Assembly: GCF_030936135.1 (NCBI RefSeq)
Contig: NC_082603.1
Coordinates: forward strand, 20,178,880-20,242,879
Length of the DNA stretch: 64,000 nt
Direction of reading: 5' to 3'
Origin: Gavia stellata
Taxonomy: Eukaryota > Chordata > Aves > Gaviiformes > Gaviidae
A program made the translations under genes and the position numbers. Below are positions 27,901 through 38,400 of this stretch, piece after piece. The notes under the pieces are model-generated. The model ran no database searches. It saw nothing but the letters and a program-made list of their open reading frames with translations, and was not told the origin of the DNA. Within the stretch, counting starts at the first letter, position 1. Every line of letters begins with the position of its first letter.

Positions 27901-28593
27901 CTGGTGTTGGTGAGAGTTTAACATCTCACCTGGTGCTTGCTGGTCTGGAAGCCTATTCCTTGAGTTCTGTTTCTGAGGAAACCTAACACACCTCTGAATC
28001 CCTGATTGAGAGTGAAGGGATCTTGTCACTGTCCCTAGGCAGTCCAGAAGAACTCCTGCTTGTGCACAGAATGGTTGTGGGCACTGTGCAAGGAAGCTAG
28101 GTTATGGGAGAAGGAATAGAGCTGAATGCAAACACTGTGTTCAATCCCAACTGGTGTAACAGATCCTATTTTAGCAGTAGGATACTTGTCTACTTCCATA
28201 CTGAGGCTTTTGTGAAATGCAGCTTTATACTTTTGATGTACTCTGGCAGAGGGAAACCTCATCGCCAAAAAGGAGCATGTGAGATGATGATGGGCAGCTA
28301 TCCTAGTAGTTGCTATGGACACTTGAAAGCCAACTAGTTAATAAACTCCAGCCAGGTACAGCTTCAGTTTTTACGTCCAACTAATTGTATAGGATAAGAG
28401 ATTTTTGTCTGCTTGAGCATAATAAATATGCTTTACTGTAATGCGCTGCGGAGGATTGAAGGCACAAGCCTGGTAGCTGGAGTGCAAAACTAGAGCTTTT
28501 GCTACTATAGCATTTCTCGCTGAATGAAAAATTGTGATTTTTTTTTTTCTTTGCAGACAGCAGAGTGATGACAACTTGATACTTATTAATTGA
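6895..28593 (+). CDS. MCOLN2: Mucolipin-2 (TRPML2), complete, 14 coding exons
   Basis: TRPML2 is an endolysosomal, PI(3,5)P2-activated cation channel of recycling endosomes and lysosomes, prominent in immune cells. Exons: 6895-6944, 10483-10642, 13727-13900, 17500-17644, 18272-18359, 18493-18589, 19051-19150, 19736-19851, 21238-21387, 22752-22853, 22963-23085, 25651-25857, 27223-27338, 28557-28593. They join without frame break into 554 residues (human about 566). In order: cytosolic N-terminus with [19 protein letters not shown] (residues 37-55); S1 about 55-75; large lumenal domain about 80-275 with sequons N134, N165, N196 and cysteines; S2 about 280-300; S3 about 331-353; S4 about 366-390; S5 about 405-430; pore filter NGDDMF at 451-456; S6 about 466-495; cysteine-rich tail ending SDDNLILIN. 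All key pore residues are present. Only the start codon is uncertain: exon 1 is open upstream with in-frame ATGs at 6694 and 6778. Confidence 0.96.
7181..7210 (+). other. G-quadruplex-prone G-runs in MCOLN2 intron 1
   Basis: Runs of nine, four and six G at 7181-7189, 7194-7197 and 7205-7210, separated by short loops, on the transcribed sense strand about 240 bases after the exon 1 donor. Enough G-triplets are present for a four-tier fold. Confidence 0.6.
10483..10642 (+). CDS. MCOLN2: MCOLN2 exon 2: N-terminus and start of S1
   Basis: Acceptor GGCAG, donor CAG|GTAATC. Encodes the basic cytosolic segment before S1 ([12 protein letters not shown]), the region that binds PI(3,5)P2 in TRPMLs, and most of S1. 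Two adjacent ATGs at 10487 and 10490 could serve as alternative starts. Confidence 0.96.
13727..13900 (+). CDS. MCOLN2: MCOLN2 exon 3: end of S1 and lumenal domain
   Basis: 58 codons, phase 0 at both ends. Contains [20 protein letters not shown] and the acidic stretch DEDDYSCS of the lumenal domain. Donor CAG|GTAAGT. Confidence 0.96.
17500..17644 (+). CDS. MCOLN2: MCOLN2 exon 4: lumenal domain
   Basis: Acceptor AACTAG, donor ACAG|GTATAG, ending in phase 1. Contains [10 protein letters not shown], the conserved KKGTM segment and sequons N134-I-S and N165-G-T. Confidence 0.95.
17846..17985 (+). repeat. Strand-asymmetric G/T-rich tract in MCOLN2 intron 4
   Basis: About 140 bases almost free of A and C on the sense strand, made of T-runs and G-runs. 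G7 at 17896-17902, G5 at 17912-17916 and G3 at 17922-17924 could form a quadruplex with loops of about 1, 9 and 5. It precedes exon 5 by about 290 bases. Confidence 0.7.
18272..18359 (+). CDS. MCOLN2: MCOLN2 exon 5: lumenal domain
   Basis: Acceptor TCCTCCCAG, donor ACAG|GTAAAG. Opens with ECIFF and ends [10 protein letters not shown], matching the family motif before the lumenal beta strands. Sequon N196-S-S. Confidence 0.93.
18493..18589 (+). CDS. MCOLN2: MCOLN2 exon 6: lumenal domain
   Basis: Encodes [20 protein letters not shown] and [12 protein letters not shown]. Acceptor ATTCAG, donor ACT|GTAAGT, ending in phase 0. Confidence 0.96.
19051..19150 (+). CDS. MCOLN2: MCOLN2 exon 7: end of lumenal domain
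   Basis: Encodes [19 protein letters not shown] then [12 protein letters not shown], the last lumenal strands with a conserved cysteine. Acceptor TTTCCAG, donor CTG|GTAAGT. Confidence 0.96.
19736..19851 (+). CDS. MCOLN2: MCOLN2 exon 8: S2 helix
   Basis: Encodes [20 protein letters not shown] followed by [13 protein letters not shown], the second membrane helix and S2-S3 linker. Acceptor TTTACAG, donor AAA|GTAAGT. Confidence 0.96.
21238..21387 (+). CDS. MCOLN2: MCOLN2 exon 9: S3 helix
   Basis: 50 codons: [14 protein letters not shown], then [20 protein letters not shown] of S3, ending MEIKAK. Donor AAG|GTGAGA. Confidence 0.96.
22752..22853 (+). CDS. MCOLN2: MCOLN2 exon 10: S4 helix
   Basis: 34 codons: [18 protein letters not shown], then [16 protein letters not shown]. 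Acceptor CCCTCAG, donor AAT|GTAAGG. Confidence 0.96.
22963..23085 (+). CDS. MCOLN2: MCOLN2 exon 11: S5 helix
   Basis: 41 codons beginning [19 protein letters not shown] and ending [14 protein letters not shown]5 and the run-in to the pore. The intron before it is only 109 bases. Confidence 0.96.
24205..24336 (+). promoter_or_regulatory. Isolated CpG-rich patch with donor-like site inside MCOLN2 intron 11
   Basis: A small GC- and CpG-rich island in otherwise AT-rich intron, ending CCCTG|GTAAGAA at 24331. It could be an alternative first exon or an intronic regulatory element. Spliced to exon 12 in phase 0, its frame has no ATG after a TAG at 24193, so any such transcript would have to start translation further downstream. 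Confidence 0.3.
25651..25857 (+). CDS. MCOLN2: MCOLN2 exon 12: pore loop and S6
   Basis: 69 codons with the selectivity filter NGDDMFATF and the S6 helix ending [11 protein letters not shown]. The two filter aspartates, expected to line the cation path, are intact. Donor AAG|GTACAA. Confidence 0.97.
27223..27338 (+). CDS. MCOLN2: MCOLN2 exon 13: cytosolic tail
   Basis: Encodes [18 protein letters not shown] and ends in the cysteine cluster PFICCCRR. Acceptor CTTTCAG, donor AG|GTGAGT, phase 2. Confidence 0.95.
28557..28593 (+). CDS. MCOLN2: MCOLN2 exon 14: last coding segment
   Basis: Acceptor TTTGCAG; encodes [11 protein letters not shown] and stop TGA, matching the RSDDHLIPIS-type end of mammalian TRPML2 as I recall it. 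Confidence 0.93.
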
Positions 28594-29130
28594 TGATTAC
28601 ACATTGAAATTCACCACTAATATATGCAAAGAACGCATAGTTGTATGGAGGAGAATAATTCTCCAAACTGCAATGAAACCCACTATCTGGACCTGTCTCG
28701 TTGTGAACAGACTAGTCTTACCTAATTAAGGTGCTGGGGGAAGAAAAGCTGCTAATGTGACACCAGTTGGCTGACCAGAAGGAGAGCCCAGAAGCTGCAT
28801 CTGGAAGAGAGCTGTGAAGAACTCTGTATTCTTGCCCCAAGTTGTGTCATGTTAAAGAAGGCTGATCCTTGAGCAGTGTCCATGCGAGCTCTGTTTGCTG
28901 ATCACCTCTAGGAGGAAGAAAAGTGGTCCTGAAACAACTGTTGTTGTTAATAAGAAAAAAATGTGAAAATATTATTTTTTTAAAATAAATCCATGCTAAA
29001 AAATATTAAATAAAAAGTAGCTAAGGAGAAGGAAGGAGTTTTTCACTTAAAGTGATGCATTCAGCATTAAGACTGTAATTTCTACTTGGCACAATTGATT
29101 TCCTTGAAATAAATTTATGTAAAACTACAG
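28594..29130 (+). other. MCOLN2: MCOLN2 3' UTR
   Basis: AT-rich non-coding sequence after the stop, with AATAAA at 28984-28989, 29009-29014 and 29108-29113. The right boundary is estimated from the last of these. Confidence 0.65.
28984..29113 (+). terminator. MCOLN2: Cluster of MCOLN2 polyadenylation signals
   Basis: Three AATAAA hexamers at 28984, 29009 and 29108, about 390-520 bases after the stop codon. Multiple closely spaced cleavage sites are likely. Confidence 0.7.
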
Positions 29131-32100
29131 AGCTGCACAAAAGTGTAAATTAATTGCTGCTCTCCCTCGTGTATATAACTTTAACACAAACCATTTATAG
29201 ATCATAATCTTTTTCTTTACCAGCTTTACTTAAAACAAAAGCAGTTTGGTTTTTTGGGGTTTTTTTGGCTTTGAGTCTTTTCTACTATATCCACAATATT
29301 TGAGGTGTACTGTGTCCAAATTAAACTTACTGCTTTAGCTACAGGTAAATACTTCTTTTGTATGGTTGGAAACTTCCATAGCAAGCATCATGGGAAGGAT
29401 GATGAAAAGATTACTGCTTTCCCTCTCCTTTTTTTTTAATTGCACTGTTGTGTTGCCATAACCTGGAGGACAAATTCAGGCAAAAACAATGCCAGGGAGT
29501 TGACTTGCCTAATTACTTCCGTTTCAAGCACATCTTAAGTGGAAGAACAACTGAGTCTGGCAGTTGGTTTGTTCAGTTGGTTGTCTAGACTTACAGATGA
29601 CCATCCCAAAGTACTGTTTTCTTTCCCTTTGACCTTTATAAATTTTTTTAATGAGAACAGAGCACTCTTGCTAGCTTTAAAGTACTTCCACTATAGTAAT
29701 GCAGAGGTGTTACCAGGTGCTTCTGAAGCCTTTCAGTGGTACCACCCTTGGGGGTGAGTGGACTATTATATTAGATGCTCCACTTTGTCTGAATGGGGCT
29801 ATCTGCTCCTGAAAAGCAGATTGTTTGTAGCAGATGATGTTCACTTCAGAGTATGTTGGCTAGGACTAGGTCTTGATATGTATCCTTACCTATTAATGAT
29901 GGACTCTCTGCAAGTTCTGGCTTGCTAGTGTTTCCAGTTGCAAAGGCAATTTGAAATGCTGCCCTTGTATGAGTAGTGTGAACAAGATCCCAACTTACTG
30001 AAAGCTGTTCTTAGAGAAGGCTCCTCAAAATACTGCATTACATCCCCTTGAAATCTGGCATAAAAAAGAGTATCAGAGGGGACCAGGAGTCTTTGATAGC
30101 AGATAACCATAATGTTGGAAAATGATGGTCAGAAACTAACTAGAACTTGGAAAATTCATGTTCTGATGCTGCCAGGCAGTCAGGAGAACAAAAACTCAAC
30201 AGTTAAAAAAAGGAAGGACTTGCTAACAGCGTTGTCCAAAGTGTGTGTGCTTGTTAATGGAACTACATGTTTACCTGCAGCTCTAGATATAGAAGCCTGA
30301 TTTGCTGTCATTGAGCAAAGATATCAGAAGTTCACAGTACCATCTCACTGAGACCTTCAGTAGTGCTCCTATTGAAGCCTGCAGTGGGCAGATGTTAGAA
30401 GAAGCCAATGCAGCTGTAGCTTTCTCAGCATTAATTGTCTCTGAGCTGTGAAGATGCAACAGTTGGTTGTAGTGTTGGACTGGCCTGAACTTGATATGAA
30501 GGGCAAGAGAGAAAATAATTGATTCTTGACTTAAATGTTAATAAATGCTTTCCCAAAGGACAGCAAAAAAATAGCCCAGATTTTCTTCCACCCACCCCTT
30601 CTGGGAAACTGGAGAGTGGATATATGGGCAAAATCAGTGGTGGATTCATACCTTTTTTGGTGGGTTAAAACCTTTTTTTTTAATAGGTCTGTCTTCATTC
30701 TCTGCCTCTCCTCAGGGATGCTTAAAGAAGAAAGGTTAATAACTGCAGCGTTTCTGGCCATCAGGTAAGAGCAGTGGTGACTGAGGTCTGGAAAGATGTG
30801 CTGTCATTCAAATCTTCCCCCCTTAGTATTTGCCTTCCTGACAATGAATACTTTTTTTTGGAAATGAATGCCATTTTGTCTTGCTTAGGCTGCTTCTAGA
30901 TGTCTAGAAGAGATAGTTTTCGTGTCAGTATTTCCAGGCTCTGCAAATTTTAATGCTTCTCTTGCTGAGAGTCTTTGGGATAGAGAATCTTCTCCCCATC
31001 TCAGTCTGAGCAATGCCTTGCTGTGGCCTCAGCTGTCACTACAGCTTGTGGATAAAAATTAAATTGCTACCAATAACCAAGACTTCACACTGTTAGCAAA
31101 GATTTTCTGTAATTGCCTTTTCATCAAACATGCTAATTACATCATCTAGAACAGAGGTTTACTGTCTTCCACTCAGGATAGAAGAGTCAATTTTTCATGT
31201 CTAGAATTTGTTGGGGTCAATGTTAGTCTTTTGGCATCTGCTTTAGGGCCCTGGATAATCCAAGTGCTCTTCTGCAGACTGCAGAAGTAATCAGCATTAA
31301 CTGATTGCTAGCAGAGTATTTTTTGCCCAGACAGTGTGCAATCTTGACTTTGTTATGTATAAGATGCTGGTGTTTTCCATATTTGCTGCTATTTTACTGG
31401 TAGCTTTCTGGAATATCTCTAAATCAAGCAGTTCCCTAGTAAACAGGACCAAAATTCAGCATGTCTGAAAATGAATCGTATTTTCCTTACTGACCTACCT
31501 TCTGCCAGTACTTACGCAAATCTTAGGTTAGAGACCTGAACCTAGAAAAAAACAGATAATGCCATGTTAGTGGATAAGTAGTCATATAATGTGTTCCAGT
31601 ATGTGTTGCCCTGATGGGGCATACGAATGTGTTGGGCAGTACATGCTTCCAGCGGCTCTTGCTTGAGTGTGCAAGTTCTGCATCTCTTGTGATTGGGAGG
31701 TGGTGTTACTGCTGATGGCTATGAACTGCCACACCTGACTGAAGCAGGGCAAGTCCTTGGGCTTGCATATTTTATCTCTTTAATTCTTTTGCAGTGCTGT
31801 CTGAGGTAGGATAGCACGTTGTGGAAGTACTTCCTGTCTTATGAATGTTGTGACAGGCTCATCACCTTCTGAGGTCTGGTGACTCTCTTCCCTAAAGCAG
31901 GTGAGGTACATCCCGTACCCTTGGCACTGCAAGCCACGGTGCCGGAGCCCCGAAGCTCTGACTCAAACTGCTTCTTTCCAATTTAGTAGGACATTGAGTG
32001 TGACCTGCCTAAGTCATTGATCAGATATACTTGTTTGTGAGAGAATCCTCAGGGGAAAAAGGGAGAGTATTATCAACCAAAGGAATGTAGAAAACACCAT

Positions 32101-33480
32101 TCTTACTGATTTTGAGACTTAATTTCTATAATGGAATCATAAAGCTTTCTTGTCCAGTATTGATTTTTTTAAAATCATATGAGCTGCTTGCTAGCTAGCC
32201 TACTGCTTCAGCCCTACCGTATTAGAGCAGGTCACTAATGTACTGTAGAAATGAGTTTGCGTCTCTACCATCTGTTTGGTGTTTTTTTCTCTTGGAGAAA
32301 AGATAAGAGCCAGTTGCTGGAGCTTCTCATTGGCTCTCTATTCCACAGAGGTTAAACTTAACAGGAAATCTGGCATATGTTGACTTTTAATTCTGTGCAT
32401 TAATACAGATTTGAATACAGTTGTGGACTGAGCGGTAGTCCTACTCTGACTACAGAGGAGGTGATGTGCGCTAATGGAAGCAGAACTGGAGCATAAGCCT
32501 TTGCAAAGTGTTCTGAAAATAAGCTGTTACTTTTGGTTGTCGTCTTCCCTGGGAATAAGAAGCTTTTGCTAATTGCTTATAGGACTTACCAGGAAGAGAG
32601 AAATGGATGGGAAGCCAGTGAGAAGGTTGCAGTAGACAGAAACGGGCAGGAGGAAGAAAAGAAAGCTTTCTGAGCCATCTTCAAGGTGAGCATTCAGCTG
32701 AGGGGGACAGTGTGGATAAGAGTTTGGGCTCTTATTTTGGGGCCTTCCATTGATGGATGAAACAGGAAAAAGCTGCTGGAGTGGAGACTGTTTGGCATTT
32801 CATATATAACGTTCACATGCAAAGCTCCACCTAGTCTTTAACACTCCGTCTAGGTTTCATGCTGTAATCGTTACCAGGATTTCTGAGAAGTGGAGCAGAG
32901 ACTTTCTGCTGAGGTTTTCTTTTGTCGGTTTTTCAGCTTTAAGCAGACCCCTGAGTAGCTCTGTACACCTTGGATAAATGCCTTGTCTCAGTAAATGATT
33001 CAGGTAAGCGGCAATGGGACAGACCCATCTGAGCACAGTCCTCAGGTAAATTTGATCTTGGCACTACCTTCTGCATTTGAGTTTGGCTTGTCCTTCATGG
33101 CAAAGCTGTGTGTGCTAGGTCCTGCCCGCTGGAACTGGGACAAGCCTTGGGGATTCTGTGTCGCTGTGTTGGGTGTGAGGTGGCCCTTGTTTTTGTCACT
33201 TATACCATGTTTAAAAGAACAGCTGGGAGGAAGTGGCACATACACCTGTCTGTACTGTCCTGATCTGCTCACGGAAGTTATTGCTGTTTTATTTGGGGTT
33301 TGCTTTTGTCTCCCAAAACGCGAATGATGACGGACCTTCTGACGGGCTCTTCAGGCAGCACGACCCTTCAGACTTCCGCCGCTCTGGGCTGCTTGAGGGT
33401 CTCCCTTGCGTGCCTCGTCTCTACCCACGTCTCGGAGGGGCGAAACCTTCGCACCTGGGAGGACACAGACGCGTCCAAAA
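29130..33480. other. Intergenic region MCOLN2 - LPAR3
   Basis: About 4.3 kb, AT-leaning, without a frame showing family similarity. T-runs are frequent. Nothing else is supported before the CpG island. Confidence 0.7.
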
Positions 33481-34060
33481 ACGCTTTTCTGTGCGCTCCA
33501 GCGCAGCTGCGGGGCGCGGCGCGGCGCCGGGCCGGGGGCAGGTGCGGAGCGGCCGAGCCGCGGGCCGGGCGGCGCCGGGGCCGGGCAGCGCCGGACGGGT
33601 TAACGCGGGCGGGGCGGGGAGCGGGCGGCGCGGGCGGGACCGCTCTGCGCGGCGGCGGCGGCGCGGCGCTCCGGAGGCTGCCGGTGAGTGGGGCCGCGGG
33701 GGACGGGGCAGAGCCCCCGGCACCGACAGCGGGGGCGGGCGCGTCCCGGGGCCGGCGGCGGCGGCTGGGCTGAGGGGCCAGTGATGGGAAGACCTTTACC
33801 GCGGGCTTAAGGAACTTGGTGATTTATTAACCGTTTTCGTAGCAGTCGGGCAGAAGAAAACTTTCTGCGATTTCGTGAAACTTTCTCCACTTGCGCCGGC
33901 GTCCCCGCCGGGAGCGCCTGCCGCGGGCCGGCAGCGGGCGGCGGAGTCCCGCTCGGCCTCCCCGGGGGCTGCGCTCCGGCCGCGGGGGCGCGCGCGGTGG
34001 CTCCGCCGGGGGCACAGCCCCGGGCGACGCGGGTGCTGCGGCTCTCGTCGTATGCGCGTC
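33480..34060 (+). promoter_or_regulatory. LPAR3: CpG island, probable LPAR3 promoter
   Basis: Very GC- and CpG-rich block with many SP1-type GGGCGG boxes, upstream of LPAR3 on the same strand. It has two domes, about 33.50-33.78 and 33.90-34.04 kb, separated by an AT-richer gap near 33.79-33.89 kb. Assignment to LPAR3 rests on position and orientation. Confidence 0.7.
33590..33683 (+). other. LPAR3: Inferred non-coding first exon of LPAR3
   Basis: A strong donor CTGCCG|GTGAGTG lies at 33684 in the CpG island. LPAR3 coding begins within an internal exon that has its own acceptor at 41857-41858, so an upstream 5' UTR exon is required, and this is the best donor in the island. The 5' end is unknown and the coordinate given is arbitrary. 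Confidence 0.4.
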
Positions 34061-35227
34061 CCTGGGTATAGAAACACATAATGCCTGTGTAAAAAGATGG
34101 GTACTTCCTACGTGTAGACGTGTGAGTTTGTATGTATGTGAAACTTCATGTGCACATCTCTGGATTTGCGCGTGTATCGTGTCTTGCTGAGGCGCTGGTA
34201 GTAAGTATGTACCACATGGGGGGTTGGCACAGACTCTTTTATGAGGTTTTTTAAGTTATCATCTTAATCCGTGCAATACACTGAAAAATACAATGATATT
34301 ATTTTGCGTTATATCTACTAATTAGTTTTTTCCTTAAGGAAAAAAGTGGGGAAAAAAAAAATGCAGTCTTGTACCTCTGTGTTTCCAGAGGCCGTGTAGG
34401 TAGGTCTGTTCTTCCTTCTGTAATATGATTATAGAAAAAGACATTTCTTTGTTACAGATTGGTACAGTGCGTTGCTGTAGCTTTGTCTTTAAGCTGTACA
34501 GAGTACCTGGTTTCTTGCATGTTCTTACGGTCTTCTAAGAGTTGTAGTAGGAAGCACAACTCAAATCCAGTTATATGGTGAAAAACCTGATTTCACGAGG
34601 TTTACCCGTGTGCTGAAAATGAAGTGAAATTAAAAAAAAAACAACAAACCAAAACAAATTTGTACAATCAGTAAAGAAGCAGCAGCTCCTATCAGCAAGT
34701 AAAGCTGAAAGGTGTATTTGGCTTTTTGCAGAATGCCAGACTATAGTCTCAGACAAGTTGGATTGACTGTATCCATATCCTCCTGTGTTACTATGACTGT
34801 TAACCATTTTGGAACATCCTCCAGCATAGTCTTTATGCTATCAGATAATGAAATAAAATCTCTGAAGTGTAAGGTTTGACATCGTAGAGAATATATTCCT
34901 CTGCGGTATTAGTCTTAAAGATTCACATACCTGGATTCTACTTCTAAGCCATTAGGTCCACTTCCATGTCTCTAGCAAATATTTCTTGGAGCCCACCATT
35001 TCTACCAGTTCCACTGAAATGTTTGCTTGCAAACCAGGGCTCTGCATCTGTGAACAGATCAGGTAGTCAGGTGGCTTGTTTTAATGAGCAGTGGTGTGAT
35101 TCAGGTCCTCATCAGCTATGTGCTGAAAATAAACAATAAAAGTTCACTTGGTTGTGACTGTGCTGAAACAGTCTGTATTCACATTCTGTAGGTTTTGTAA
35201 AAGAAAGCTGATTTGTTGAACTGTAAA

Positions 35228-35436
35228 ATGCCGCTGATAGTGATCGATGAGCAGACCTGGAAGTTGTGCAGAAATGGAAAACTTGGTTTAGAAGCAGAAC
35301 AGGTATTTTCTTCTAGGCAGGTTTCACAATGTACAGGCTGTTTGAATGGCTTTTAAATACTTTAAATGCTGTGTCTGTTTCCACATTGTAGGATGACCTG
35401 CCAGCTCCTTCCAGAACCACACTTAAAGGAGACTAA
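35228..35436 (+). other. Possible small two-exon ORF in LPAR3 intron 1
   Basis: ATG at 35228 (A at -3) opens 25 codons, MPLIVIDEQTWKLCRNGKLG then LEAEQ, to a donor CAG|GTATTT at 35303. An acceptor ATTGTAG at 35391 continues in frame for 14 codons (DDLPAPSRTTLKGD) to TAA at 35434-35436. An acceptor-like CTGTAG also precedes the first part at 35191. I do not recognise the 39-residue product. It may instead be a 5' UTR exon of LPAR3, a non-coding RNA or chance. Confidence 0.25.
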
Positions 35437-38400
35437 ATGAAAGCTTTGCAGTGAAGTTTTTAGTTTGAACTCCATATATAGATTTAGTAAACCATAATTT
35501 CAGAAAGTCTTAAATTACCAAAGTCTGAAGTCTAAACTTGTGGTAACTAGCGTGTAACTTAGTATCTGTCCCTAACAACTTTCTGCAGTGGATCAGAGCT
35601 TAAAAAGCAATTTAGTGCAGTAGAGCAGCTTTGTACTGAAGGGATTTCAGGAGCTGGAGCCTGAGCTTTGTAATACCTTGGTGTAGGTGCCCCTGTACCT
35701 CTGTGCTTCCCAGCTCACCTGCCCGTGCCAGTCCGCAGCGGCTCGCAGAGGAACAGCACTGGCGCATACATGCACAGGGTGACACTTCTGTGCCCTGACA
35801 GGGATTTTTAAGCCTCTTATCAGTCTGTGTGTAGAGCGCTGTGGTCTGTGGCTGGCGGTACTACTTCCTCTCTCTGCAACTTAAATATTTAGTCGTGAGG
35901 TTCTACATTTTTGGTAGGTTTAATACTTTTCTTAAGATCCTTTGTTTGTACTGTATAGCCTTGGTATTTTACGCAGGAGATATGATAAATAATAAAACCT
36001 TAGATGTTTCCACCACCGATACGTAAGAGTTGCCCAAGATTATCTTGATTCCCTTCACCCCGCTCCCTTCCCTTTTCAGTCCAAAAGGTGATGCCATTAA
36101 AATGGACTGTTACTGGAAATGACCAGAACCATGGTGGATGTATGAGTGCTGCTGTACCTTCCATCAAGTTAACATCATGCTTGGAGTGGAAATGGATGTG
36201 GCGCTCTGCTCTCCTTATTTTAAAAAGCATCGAAGACCAAGATAATGGGATAATGCTGCTTGCATGTACTTGATCTGAGTTCAGCCAATTATCTGAAATT
36301 GGGGATACTTAAAGTTACGACGAAAAAAATATAGCCCAACACAACCAGCAGTGGATTCCCTTGCTAATAAATGAGTTCTCTGGATTAAAAACTTACTTAT
36401 TGAGCCTTACAGTTTTTTAATAACTTCTTTCCAATTTGTAAAGCTGGATTTAAAAAATGTCTCTTTAAAAGTATATTCTCAGTTCCTAAAAGCGGACCAT
36501 GTAGCATGCTGTTCCAAGTACAGGCAGTGCCTACAGAATTTCCTTAAAAAACAAAATGTAAAACAGTTACTGCTGAGATAATTTGTCTCTATAAAACCTG
36601 TTGAACGAATGTCAGCTTCCATTGCATCCTCTAACAGTACCAGATAAAAAGCGCTTTAGTTTAGATTGAGATATTTGGGCATAATTTTGTGTTCTTTATG
36701 TGCTACCTTTCAGTTTGTTTCTCTAAACTGATTTTTGTTATAATATCAATTAACTATTAAAGACAATTAAAAGTGAACCAGAGTACTTACCTCACAAAAC
36801 TCCTTCTTACAGTTACATATTAACATTTTTGGCCTCTGCTGTGTTACACACCCTTTTCTGCACTGGTATTTCTTTCTAAGCTGAGGTAACCTGAATGGGT
36901 TTCTTGGGTTACTATGCAATCATTTGGCTGTGTTTTCCTCCGTGGCCATACATGTACGCAGGGCGTGGAGGGGAACAAGGAACCGATTCCCTTTCTGAAC
37001 TGGTACTACTTGTATGTATAGCTTGGCTGCGCAGCGCCCTGGCTTCCTTCTGCTGCCTGCACCTTCCTCTTGGGAATGAGGTGAGAGCGAGCTTTTCGCT
37101 AACAAGAAAAATAAAAGCAGCACCAGTGGTTTATCTAGAAGAGGAGGGGACAGAGGGTGTTCGTGTCTGCCTGTGGCACGAGGTGCAGGCAAGCAAGAGC
37201 ACTGCCGCGGGGAGCCCTTGCTAGGGGCTGGGTAGTCTGCAAGGCTCCAGACACTCCTTCTGTGGTGCTGTACCGAGGGCCGTCTGCCGCTTTAAAAAGC
37301 CTAAGCAGGGACACCAGCTCCTCAATAAGGTTGTGGTCAATGTATTGAAACAACTTGGTTTTTAATGGACAGTGAAGAGACAGAAAGCCAGTGAGTGGGG
37401 TGTGCCATGAGTGACATTATGGCTTGCAGGCTAAATTTTGTAATGACCTTCTCATTAAAAGACTCTCTGAGTTTTCCTTTGGAAATATCTGCATTAATAA
37501 TGAGCAACTCAACTTAGACCTGACTTGCAGGCCAAATTGGATTTTGAATCAAAGTGACTTTAAAAGGTGATCTTTAATCACAGTTTGAATCGGCAAAATC
37601 CTTGATTTAAATAACCAATATTAAATTTCATTATAAATAGACAGATTTTTAGTAACTTTCTTGAAGCAAACTAGCCTCTAATTGAGTAACAACTGTTAAA
37701 GCATGTTAGCTTCCACCTAGCTGAAGCTTTTGTCCAAAGCATTATCTAGGTGATGTTTTATTTCACTAACTCTTTATTTAGGTAGCTAGTGTATTATATT
37801 CCTATATACTCATGCAAATTCTTGACTTTTATTTTAAGAATGGTGAAGAACATATTCTGACTTGTATCAAATTGTACTTACACCGAGGAACTTAAAGACA
37901 GCTTGTATATTTGAATTGATTTTGAGACAAACACAGCTCAAGATGTGCTGGATTGGGAAGAATTCTTAATGCATGCTTTTGCATTTGAAAGCAGTTTAAC
38001 TGAACCAAATCCTTTTGAGATTTTTGGAACAGATGATTTCTCCCATTCAAAGCTTCTGTTTACTCAGAGCGGTAGAGGAGAACACATTTCAAAGTCCATC
38101 AGTTTCTGATCTTTGTAGTCACTATTGGTTGAACTGAAGTAATTAAATAGATTGAAATAAGGAAAAGAACCTTTTTATTAAGTGTATGCTTTTGGCACTT
38201 GCAAAGTTTTGATGTATTTGCTCGCGAGTGACTTGTGGCGAGCTAATAGCTCAACCCATCCATAGAATATGCAATACGTGGTTAGTGCCGTCAAACTTTT
38301 GGAGGGCTATAAAATACCGAATGGCGTAGAGGAGGTGAGTGGAGATTGGTTGGTATCCTTTCCCATAAAAAACGGGGAAGTATCAAGTTTGTGAGAATCA

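Noticed and set aside
33233-34190. Open frames of 90-183 residues on both strands over the LPAR3 CpG island
   Set aside because: Same low-complexity GC effect; no family similarity and no frame continuing into LPAR3.
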